Shown one piece after another: positions 12,343-19,915 of a DNA stretch of 19,915 bases. The DNA comes from JBIKLM01 sp044375105 (lineage in GTDB: Bacteria > Planctomycetota > UBA1135 > GCA-002686595): contig JBILNK010000068.1 in NCBI GenBank assembly GCA_044375105.1, positions 1-19,915 on the forward strand. The letters run 5' to 3'. The notes below the pieces were generated by a model. That model did not search any database. It worked only from the letters and a program-made list of their open reading frames with translations, and was not told the origin of the DNA. The position numbers and the translations under genes are program-made. Each line of letters begins with the position of its first letter. Positions within the stretch are counted from its first letter, which is position 1.

Positions 12343-15060
12343 ATGAAGCGCCAGGAGCCCGCCTGCGTAGCCGAGCAGCGCGCTCCTAGGGCCGCTCCCC
12401 GTCGGTCGCACGGCGGTGTCGGGGGCCTCGGACCCCGCCTCGGGAAAGACGGGCAGCGGTGCGCCCCACGGGCCCTTCTCAGGCACCTGGGGGACCTGTG
12501 CCAGCTTGGGTGCCTTGGCCTGCTGGCCTTGACGGCCGCGGGCTGCGGATCCGAACCGACGCCGGTTCCGGGCGTCCAGCGCCTGGCGGTGGGTTTCGTG
12601 CCGAGCGACGAGGCGCTGCCCTTGGCGCTGGGCCGAGCCGCGGCGATCCCCGACGAGAACAGCCGGGCGGCGGAGGCCGAGATCGCGCTGGCCGAAGCGG
12701 GTGGCAGCGCGGATCCGGCGGGCGTCTGGGTCGAAGCGGTCCTGGCCCCCGGCGCTTGGTTCGACGCCGGGGATGGCTATTGGATCGCCGACTCCCCGCT
12801 GTCCAACGAGGCGTTCGGCTATCAGGACGAGCTGGCCCAGCGCTTGCGCGCGGGCGAGCGCGAGTTCCAACGCTACACGCCGCCCGCCGGCCAGCCGCCG
12901 TCCCCTCCTACGGATCATTTCGGCGCCTTCCAGGGGCGGATCTATCTGCGCCTCGGACCCGCCGGCCGCCCACCGGACGGGATGCGCTTCGCGCTGCGGA
13001 TGCCGCGCGGCGCCGAGGACCCAAGCGGCGCCTGGCGGATCGAATTGGGCCGCTACTGCGGGGAGGGCTGGCCCCTGTTCCCCGGCCGTGCGGAGGGCCT
13101 CGAAGTCGAGCTCCCAAAGGCCTGCCGTCTGCTGTTCCACAGCGCGGCGATCGCCCTGCGCGGGCGCTACCCCGTACAGCCCCCGGATCCCGAGCTCTTC
13201 GGCCGCAGCCGAGGGCTCGGCCGCGAACTGGGCCAGGTGGTGTTCGAGGTGCGCCTGGACGGCGAGACGCTCGCACGCTTCGAAGAGCCCTTGACCACCG
13301 AGGGCAGCGCGACCCCGCGGGCCGTGGAGCTCCCGGCTCGGCCGGGAACGGCCGCACGGCTCGAGATCTGCGTGTCCGGTGCGCCGGCCCTGTGCGCCGC
13401 CTTGGGTCCGCGGCTGGCGCCTTCGACCCTGCCGAAGGAGAGGCGACCCAACGTGCTCGTGGTGTTGGCCGACACCTTTCGCGCCGACAACCTGGGCGCC
13501 TACGGCTCGACCCTGGGTTTGACGCCGAACCTCGACCGCTGGGCCGCGCGCGCGCTGCTCTACGAGCGAGCTTGGACGCCGGGCGGCTGGACGCTGCCGT
13601 CCCAGGCCAGCTTGATGACCAGCCTGTGGCCCCTACAGCACCGCGCGCTGACGGCGGAGCAGGCGATCCCTCCTGCGGCGCGCACCCTTGCCGAGGAGTT
13701 GGCAGCCCGCGGCTACCGCACCGGGGCGATCACCGACGGCGGCGTGGTCTCGCGGCGCCACGACTTCGAGCAGGGTTTCGAGTATTTCGAGGAGCGCTTC
13801 CGCCCGCTCGAGGATCTGCTCGAAGCCGCCGAGAGATTCTTGGCCGAGGACGACGGCCGGCCGACGTTCCTTTATCTGCACAGCTATCGCGCCCACCATC
13901 CCTATTACGCCAGCGCCGAGACGCTGGACCGCCATGGCGAGCGCCTGGGCGCGGCCCGGGACTACACGCAAGCGGAGGCGGCCCTGCGCGCCACGGGCTG
14001 GTGGAACCACCGGGGCCCGCTGCCGGAGGGCCTGCGGCCGGCCATGCGGCGCCTCGAGGGCCTCTATCGCGCCGGCGTGATCGACCTGGACGCCGGATTG
14101 GGCGCCTTTCTCGATCGGCGCCAAGCATCGGGCTGGTTCGACCCGGGCTATCTGGTGTTCACCTCGGACCACGGCGAGGCCTTTGGAGAGCACGACAATT
14201 TCCGGCATGAGGGCGGCGCCTACGAAGAGCAGAGCCGCATCCCGTTGTTCCTGGTCGGACCGGGGATCGAGCCTGAGCGCAATCGACAGCCGGCCAGCTT
14301 GATCGACATCGCCCCGACGGTGCTGGAACTGCTGCGCCTGCCCGCGGTCCTCGATTGGCGTGGGCGCTCGCTGCTGGGCTCCGGTCCGGGGGCGCGCAGC
14401 CTGCTGTGCGTGGCCGGCGGCGATCGCCCCGAGCGGCCCTTGGCGGTGATCCAATCCGGCCAGCACAAGCTGCTGTTGCCCGAACTCGACCAGCGCCCGG
14501 CCGCCCTGCAGGCGGCCTTCGATCTGGGCCGCGATCCCGGGGAGCGCAGGAACCGCTGGCCCGAGCAGCACGACGCGGTGCAGGGCCTGTTCCCCCGGCT
14601 CGCAAGGGACCTCGAGCAGTTCAAGGACGATGCCCTCGAAGAGACCCGTGCATTCGGAGGCGGCATGGAACACGTGCTCAACGTGCTCGGCTACCTTTCG
14701 CCGGCCCCCGCGGGAGCTGGGGGCGCCCCGAACGGCGAGGCGGCCGGGAGCCCGCCAGCCGCATCGCAGCCGGCCCCGGGGCCGCAGGGTGCCACGCAGC
14801 CCGCGGGCCAGGGCTCGGTCCCCGGGAGCCCAGGGGCCGGCGCGGCCGGCGGCGCTGCGGACGGGCCCCAAGGCGAGGCTGGCGGGTCGCCGCCCCCGCC
14901 CGCGCCTTCGGAGGCCCCCCCCACGGCACCGGCCGGTGGAGCGCCCGAAGCACCGGCCGAAATGCCCCCTGAAACGCCCCCAGACAGGTCGGCCGCGACG
15001 CCCTCGCAGGGCGAGGCTTCGCCGGTCGGAACCCCGCCGGAGCGTCGCCGATCCCGATGA
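12343..15060 (+). CDS. Predicted lipoprotein with sulfatase / alkaline phosphatase superfamily domain
   Basis: The protein has 905 residues. A long polar leader precedes a hydrophobic stretch (LGCLGLLALTAAG) and Cys68, a plausible lipobox that Lgt would modify. Residues about 75-355 are a beta-rich region I cannot name. The catalytic domain starts at RRPNVLVVLADTFRADNLGAYGS, with metal ligand Asp377. It continues through WTLPSQASLMT (416-426), YLHSYRAHHPYY, and TSDHGEAFGEHDNFRHEGG with Asp609, His610 and His622, ending near LIDIAPTVLELL. This is the layout of sulfatases. At the position of the formylglycine precursor (C/S-x-P-S-R) it has Thr417-x-Pro-Ser-Gln. It may therefore be a Thr-nucleophile hydrolase or transferase rather than a formylglycine sulfatase. 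A Pro/Ala/Gly tail of about 110 residues ends the protein. The start is fixed by the absence of other start codons before the hydrophobic stretch. Confidence 0.88.
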   Translation: MKRQEPACVAEQRAPRAAPRRSHGGVGGLGPRLGKDGQRCAPRALLRHLGDLCQLGCLGLLALTAAGCGSEPTPVPGVQRLAVGFVPSDEALPLALGRAAAIPDENSRAAEAEIALAEAGGSADPAGVWVEAVLAPGAWFDAGDGYWIADSPLSNEAFGYQDELAQRLRAGEREFQRYTPPAGQPPSPPTDHFGAFQGRIYLRLGPAGRPPDGMRFALRMPRGAEDPSGAWRIELGRYCGEGWPLFPGRAEGLEVELPKACRLLFHSAAIALRGRYPVQPPDPELFGRSRGLGRELGQVVFEVRLDGETLARFEEPLTTEGSATPRAVELPARPGTAARLEICVSGAPALCAALGPRLAPSTLPKERRPNVLVVLADTFRADNLGAYGSTLGLTPNLDRWAARALLYERAWTPGGWTLPSQASLMTSLWPLQHRALTAEQAIPPAARTLAEELAARGYRTGAITDGGVVSRRHDFEQGFEYFEERFRPLEDLLEAAERFLAEDDGRPTFLYLHSYRAHHPYYASAETLDRHGERLGAARDYTQAEAALRATGWWNHRGPLPEGLRPAMRRLEGLYRAGVIDLDAGLGAFLDRRQASGWFDPGYLVFTSDHGEAFGEHDNFRHEGGAYEEQSRIPLFLVGPGIEPERNRQPASLIDIAPTVLELLRLPAVLDWRGRSLLGSGPGARSLLCVAGGDRPERPLAVIQSGQHKLLLPELDQRPAALQAAFDLGRDPGERRNRWPEQHDAVQGLFPRLARDLEQFKDDALEETRAFGGGMEHVLNVLGYLSPAPAGAGGAPNGEAAGSPPAASQPAPGPQGATQPAGQGSVPGSPGAGAAGGAADGPQGEAGGSPPPPAPSEAPPTAPAGGAPEAPAEMPPETPPDRSAATPSQGEASPVGTPPERRRSR

Positions 15061-15440
15061 TCGCGGGGCGTCTCGGGCCCGTCGGCTGATGCGCGGAGCG
15101 GGCGCCAGCGGGCGGCCGGAATGCCCGCTGGGGCCAGCACAGGGTCCGCGCTCGGGCCCTGCCGGAGACCGGCCGCTCGGGATCCGGGCCCCGCGCGCCC
15201 CGGGGGAAACCAGCGGGCAGGCGCGCGCTCTGAGAGGCCTGCGCCGCGAAAGAATTTAGGGCCAGGCTGAGCCCGCCAGGGGGAGGCCTGCGCGGGCCCG
15301 TGCAGGCAGGTCTTGGGAGTTCTTTTCCCTGCGAACACCCAGAGGGAGCCGCCGGGCCGCGGGGGCGCGGGGCGGGTGTTTGGGATCCAAGCCCCACCGT
15401 CCGATCAAGGGAGACCTGCCCTGGCCAAGCCACCCTTCCA
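15061..15440. other. Spacer between sulfatase-like and ankyrin genes
   Basis: No coding frame is convincing. Besides the hairpin at 15105-15131 there is a local purine-rich patch AAGGGAGA at 15407-15414. It resembles a ribosome binding site but is about 26 nt from the chosen TTG start, too far to act on it. Confidence 0.5.
15105..15131 (+). terminator. Hairpin after the sulfatase-like gene
   Basis: CCAGCGGGC and GCCCGCTGG form a perfect 9-bp stem around a 9-nt loop, 45 nt past the stop codon. No T-tract follows. Confidence 0.45.
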
Positions 15441-16754
15441 TTGGAAACGTCTCCGACTCGCAAGCAAGACCAAAACGCTTTGGCTGCGCGGCTCACGCGA
15501 GCGCTGCAGCGCGGGCGGCTTCGCGAAGCCCAGCTGATCCTGCGGGGTTCGCCGGAGCTGTCCGCGCTGTCGCCGGCCCTGGCCTGCCTGTGCGGCGACG
15601 CGCTGGCGCTCTCCTCCCATCGCTACGCGCGGCCCTCGAGCCTGTTCGAAACCGATCCGCAGACCGGGCTCGATGCGCTCTTCGCTGCAGCCATCTCGCG
15701 GGTGCACGCCCTGTCGAGGCAGCATGCCGAAGGCCAGCGGGAGTGTCTGCGCCTGCTGCTCGAAGCCGGCGGGTCTCCGGATGCCTGGCGCGAGCTCAAG
15801 GACAGCGACGAACCGCGCCGCGAGAGCCTGCTGGCGGCCGCCATCCGAGGCGCTGGGGAACGCTCCCTAATCGAGCTGCTGATCGAACGCGGCGCCAACG
15901 TCCAGGAGTCCGACGCACTCGAAGCCGCCGTGCAGCAGGAAAGCGCGGAGGCCTTCGAACTGCTGCTCGAGCGCGGCGCACGTCCCCGCGGCAGCCAGGT
16001 GCTGTGCGCGGCGCTCCAACGCGAGGAGCCCGGCCGGATCGCACGCCTGCTGCGCCTCGGAGCGGATCCGACCGGCGAGGGGGGGCTGGGCGGCAATCCC
16101 CTGCTCGTGGCCCTGGCCCAGGAACGCTCCCGGGAGGTCTTCGCGTTGCTGCTCTCCGCCGGGGCCGATCCGCGCATCAGGACGCCTGAGGGCCTGTCCA
16201 CGTACCAGATCGCACTGCGCCAGGGCCTGATCGCGCAGGCGGACCTGCTGGTCGGCCTCGGCGCGGACCCCCACGTCGAGCGCGTGGATTGCCTGTTCAG
16301 CTATTGTTCGCGCGGCATGGTGGAGATGGCGCTCGAGGTGCTCTCGGGCAATCCAGAGCTGTTCGACCGCGCGGCCAACCGGGAGGAGCGCCTACTGGTC
16401 GATGCGGTGCGGCTCGACAAACGCCGTGCGGTTGAGGCCATGCTGGAGGTGGGCTTCGCGGTTGAGGCCGCCCCGGAGGGGGACCAGCCGCTGCACGTGG
16501 CGGCGCGCCATGGGCGCAGCGAACTGATCCGCCCGCTGATCGATGCGGAGGCGCCTCTGCGAGCCCGCAATCGCTCGGATCGGACCCCGCTGGCCCTGGC
16601 CATCCACACCTGCGCGGAGCCGCCCCTCGGGGCCGGAGATCCGCTGCAGACGGTGCGGGCGCTGCTGGAGTCCGGCGCCTGGCCCGAGGCCTGGATGCTG
16701 CGCTCCGCGGACGAAGAGCTGGCCGAGCTGCTGAATCGCTATCTGGCAGCCTGA
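15441..16754 (+). CDS. Ankyrin-repeat protein
   Basis: From TTG 15441 the protein has 437 residues, made almost entirely of helix-turn-helix units of 30-35 residues. The clearest ankyrin repeats are LIELLIERGANVQES, AFELLLERGARPRGS, RIARLLRLGADPTGE, VFALLLSAGADPRIRTPEG, QADLLVGLGADPHV and, near residue 350, the canonical QPLHVAARHGRSELIRPLIDAEAPLRARNRSDRTPLALAI. I count about eight or nine, several degenerate. Ankyrin stacks bind other proteins; no catalytic or membrane segment is present and there is no signal peptide, so it is probably cytoplasmic. The start is uncertain. TTG 15441 is favoured by coding quality, TTG 15480 is also possible, and GTG 15300 would add a low-complexity region. 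It converges on the lipoprotein gene 56 nt away. Confidence 0.85.
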   Translation: METSPTRKQDQNALAARLTRALQRGRLREAQLILRGSPELSALSPALACLCGDALALSSHRYARPSSLFETDPQTGLDALFAAAISRVHALSRQHAEGQRECLRLLLEAGGSPDAWRELKDSDEPRRESLLAAAIRGAGERSLIELLIERGANVQESDALEAAVQQESAEAFELLLERGARPRGSQVLCAALQREEPGRIARLLRLGADPTGEGGLGGNPLLVALAQERSREVFALLLSAGADPRIRTPEGLSTYQIALRQGLIAQADLLVGLGADPHVERVDCLFSYCSRGMVEMALEVLSGNPELFDRAANREERLLVDAVRLDKRRAVEAMLEVGFAVEAAPEGDQPLHVAARHGRSELIRPLIDAEAPLRARNRSDRTPLALAIHTCAEPPLGAGDPLQTVRALLESGAWPEAWMLRSADEELAELLNRYLAA

Positions 16755-16784
16755 AGGCGCCGAAGCTTCGGTTCGACGCGCAGG

Positions 16785-16808
16785 GGCGGCTCTGGAGTGC
16801 CGGCCGCC
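16785..16808. terminator. Hairpin between convergent ankyrin and lipoprotein genes
   Basis: GGCGGC (16785-16790) pairs with GCCGCC (16803-16808) across a 12-nt loop, followed on the forward strand by TTCT. A tight perfect palindrome CCGAAGCTTCGG lies just upstream at 16760-16771. Either could end transcription of the ankyrin gene, and the hairpin could serve both strands. Confidence 0.35.
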
Positions 16809-16810
16809 TT

Positions 16811-18145
16811 CTAGGGCGGGCCGATGGCAAAGCTCTGGCTGGCGGGATCGAAGCGCAGGTAGGAGCCCCGAAGGCGTTGCTCGAGCGCTCCCCATGCAGG
16901 CCCGGTCTCGAAGTCGGAGCCGGCCGAGCGCAGGGCATCGAGGGGCAGGGCCAAAGCCGGCGCCAGGGCCCGATAGAGCTGCAGGCGCGGACGGTTGCCG
17001 GCCGGCAGCCCGCTGCGCGCTTCGAGCTCGGCCAGGGCCGTCAGGGGATCGCCGCGCGGCGTGACCGGCAGGCGGCGCAGGCGCCCGTGCTGGCGCGCCC
17101 ATTCGAGCGCGCGCTCCGGGTCGCTGTCGGGGCTGCTCGGCTGGGCCGCGAAAGCGCCGCACAGGAAGGGCCAGCCATCGACCCACACCAGCGGGTAATC
17201 GGGCCAGCTCTGCAGCGGGGGCTGCGGACGAGGCTCGAGGTTTCCCAGGCTGTACGGCGGGCAAGCCGGAGCTCCGGGCCGAGGCTCGAACAGGTGCGGC
17301 ACGATCAACCAGATGGCCCCGGGCGACCCGGTCTCGAACAGGCCTGGACGGGGCTCGATCGGCGGCCAGAGGGGCTCGTGACCGAGGCGGGACAGGTAGT
17401 TCTCCAGGCTCGCGAGGGCCTGCGCCTCCCCCAGGGCGCGCAGGCGGTTGAGGGCGCGGACCAGCGCCAGGGGGTCGTAGGGCCCCTGATCGGGAGGCGT
17501 CACCGCCGCGATGGCCTCGAGCTCGGGACCGGCCCGGGAGGCGGCCGGCAGCAGCAGGCCCTGCGCGCTGGCCGCCAGGGGACGAAAGCGCCCCTGGCCC
17601 GCATCGCTGGCCAGGACCAGGCGGTGCAGCCCGGGCTGCCCCACCCGGCGCGCCAGGAGACGCGCCGGCAGGCTGGCGTGGAAGCTGCCGTCGCTGCCCA
17701 GCTCGAGCTCGACCTCCACGTGCCGGCCTGCGCCGAAGTGAATGCCTCGTGGGCTGTCGTGCTGGCGGATCCAGCGCTCGCCGGCCGCAAGACTCCAGTC
17801 CACGGGCCGATCGGGCTCGACCGCGAGCAGCAGCCGCAGGGGCTCGCTGGGCCAGGGACCGGAACGGCCCGGACGCTCGAGCCGGCCCCGCAGCGCCAGC
17901 CGAGCGCCGAGCCGCCGGCCCGGGCGATCCGCGGCGGGCGGCGCAAGTTCCTCCACCGGCTCTAGCCACAGCCGGACGCCCCGCAACCAGGCCGGGACCG
18001 AGGACTCGCGAGGTTCGGGCCGGGGCGCAGGCGCCGCGCAGCCGCCCAGGAAAGCCAGCAACAGCAACAGCCGCGCCACAGCCGGCGCGCGGCGCCGCAC
18101 CTGCCAAGCCGGAGAGGGGCGCGGTGTGCCGAGGTTGAGGGGCAT
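16811..18145 (-). CDS. Hypothetical lipoprotein, no recognised domain
   Basis: The protein has 444 residues. An Arg-rich N-terminus (VRRRAPAVAR), a hydrophobic core (LLLLLAFL) and the lipobox LGGC with Cys36 predict export and lipid modification. A Pro-rich linker follows. Residues about 50-200 alternate strands (RLWLEPVEELAPP, EPLRLLLAVEPD, HVEVELELGSDGSFHASLPARL, HRLVLASDAG), suggesting an extracytoplasmic beta domain. The C-terminal half is more helical (LVRALNRLRALGEAQALASLENYLSRLG) and contains a Trp-rich segment (SWPDYPLVWVDGWPFLCGAF). I do not recognise a family. The stop is TAG, showing that TAG can act as a normal terminator in this genome if the gene call is right. ATG 18145 is the first start giving a normal lipoprotein signal; no Shine-Dalgarno motif precedes it. 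It is divergent from the COG0523 GTPase gene with a 220-nt spacer. Confidence 0.8.
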   Translation of the reverse strand: MPLNLGTPRPSPAWQVRRRAPAVARLLLLLAFLGGCAAPAPRPEPRESSVPAWLRGVRLWLEPVEELAPPAADRPGRRLGARLALRGRLERPGRSGPWPSEPLRLLLAVEPDRPVDWSLAAGERWIRQHDSPRGIHFGAGRHVEVELELGSDGSFHASLPARLLARRVGQPGLHRLVLASDAGQGRFRPLAASAQGLLLPAASRAGPELEAIAAVTPPDQGPYDPLALVRALNRLRALGEAQALASLENYLSRLGHEPLWPPIEPRPGLFETGSPGAIWLIVPHLFEPRPGAPACPPYSLGNLEPRPQPPLQSWPDYPLVWVDGWPFLCGAFAAQPSSPDSDPERALEWARQHGRLRRLPVTPRGDPLTALAELEARSGLPAGNRPRLQLYRALAPALALPLDALRSAGSDFETGPAWGALEQRLRGSYLRFDPASQSFAIGPP

Positions 18146-18311
18146 GCGACGGCTCGGGGTTTGGAAGGTCTCGGAGGTCGCCGGCGGTTTGCAGCGAGGG
18201 CCGCCGACCGGCTAGCCCTCCGACGGTGCGGCCAGGATGGGCGCGCAGCCTGGGTGTGTTTCCGCGGCCGGAGGGGCCGGGCGGCGCCCGACGAGCCTCC
18301 GGCTCGCTGGC

Positions 18312-18343
18312 CCGGGTCCCGAAGAAACGGGAACCGGACCCGG
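18312..18343 (+). other. Hairpin upstream of the COG0523 GTPase gene
   Basis: CCGGGTCC and GGACCCGG form a perfect 8-bp stem enclosing 16 nt. An alternative smaller stem (CCCG/CGGG around AAGAAA) competes within it. It lies about 22 nt before the start codon. If transcription begins at the TATTCC box it is not in the mRNA; if upstream, it could be a leader structure. Confidence 0.3.
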
Positions 18344-18354
18344 CTGATCGGCAT

Positions 18355-18360
18355 TATTCC
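18355..18360 (+). promoter_or_regulatory. Candidate -10-like box (TATTCC) 5 nt before the GTPase start
   Basis: TATTCC lies 5 nt before ATG 18366 in the only AT-rich patch of this spacer, again compatible with a leaderless transcript. A direct repeat GGCAT at 18350-18354 and 18363-18367 flanks it. No -35 hexamer or clear Zur palindrome was recognised. Confidence 0.25.
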
Positions 18361-18365
18361 TTGGC

Positions 18366-19580
<1,215 letters not shown>

Positions 19581-19815
19581 AGCGCAGCCCGGGACGCAAA
19601 GGCGGTCCCCGCGGCCCGAGTCCGGAATTCCCCGCCGGGGGTGGCGGCCAGTCCCCGGCCCGGCCTCGGCGCGCGGACGCCCAATGTCCTGCGAGGGGGC
19701 CCGATCCGCCCCCGTTCCGATCGAGGGTGGGCTGGCGGCCGCGCCAGTCCAACTGGCGCCCGAAAGAACCCGGCTTGTCGAATAATGCCCCGGGGACCGG
19801 ACAGCTGGAGCCGGA
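19581..19815. other. Spacer with two mutually exclusive hairpins
   Basis: No gene was recognised in this 235-nt spacer. At 19732-19747 CTGGCG pairs with CGCCAG over a 4-nt loop. At 19741-19759 GCGCCAGT pairs with ACTGGCGC over CCA. They share the CGCCAG strand, so only one can form at a time. An AT-rich patch (CGAATAAT) follows at 19779-19786, upstream of the possible gene at 19816. Confidence 0.45.
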
Positions 19816-19915
19816 ATGCCGAGTTCACCGGAAAGGGCCCAGATCCGCTGCCCCACCGGAATGCCCCAGCAAGAGCCCAGAGAACACAGGCCCAGAGAAG
19901 TGGTCGGGGCGAGAG
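19816..19915 (+). CDS. Possible 5' end of a further gene, cut by the window edge
   Basis: The frame from ATG 19816 stays open to the end, giving 33 residues beginning MPSSPERAQIRCPTGMPQQE. It is preceded by GGAG at 19807-19810, spaced 5 nt from the ATG, the only Shine-Dalgarno-like signal at proper distance that I found in the window, and by an AT-rich AATAAT about 30 nt upstream. The peptide is polar and not recognisable. It could equally be chance. Confidence 0.3.
   Translation, partial: MPSSPERAQIRCPTGMPQQEPREHRPREVVGAR

Overview
The window comes from a very GC-rich (roughly 70% or more by eye), diderm bacterial chromosome. It carries two pilin-like genes, a prolipoprotein diacylglyceryl transferase, two predicted lipoproteins, and a DEDDh oligoribonuclease. 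Almost every start lacks a Shine-Dalgarno motif, and long GC-rich spacers separate divergent genes. A Planctomycetota- or Myxococcota-like lineage would fit, but no marker gene settles it. I see no rRNA, tRNA, CRISPR array, transposase, phage or integrase gene.

Layout, left to right. (1) 1-1484: the end of one minor-pilin-like gene and a complete second one, overlapping or nearly so, both forward. (2) 1988-3667: a COG2509-type FAD-dependent dehydrogenase. (3) 4446-5480, reverse: lgt with an enlarged extracytoplasmic insert. Downstream of it lies a DUF1579-like gene whose signal-peptide segment and domain are in one frame but separated by a TAG codon. (4) 6133-6768: a glutathione S-transferase-like protein, followed by strong hairpins and a possible 20-residue hydrophobic peptide on the reverse strand. 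(5) 7122-8502, reverse: an EamA-type transporter and a DUF1992 protein, 4 nt apart. (6) 9102-10724: an unrecognised secreted protein with a copy of a hairpin repeat inside its reading frame. (7) 10978-12197: oligoribonuclease converging on a small HAMP membrane protein. (8) 12343-15060: a large lipoprotein with a sulfatase/alkaline-phosphatase-type domain. (9) 15441-18145: an ankyrin-repeat protein converging on an unrecognised lipoprotein. (10) 18366-19580: a COG0523 GTPase of the ZigA/YciC type. A possible new gene starts near the right edge.

The gene content is mostly cell envelope (pilins, Lgt, lipoproteins, secreted proteins) plus ordinary housekeeping. I do not see a defence island or biosynthetic cluster. 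The most interesting signals are at the expression level. Shine-Dalgarno motifs are absent at essentially every start, and TANNNT-like boxes sit 5-8 nt before several start codons, which suggests leaderless mRNAs. Others are an in-frame amber codon in the DUF1579 gene, a dispersed 32-nt hairpin repeat present both between genes and inside a gene, a sulfatase-fold lipoprotein with Thr at the usual Cys/Ser position, and a divergent Lgt.
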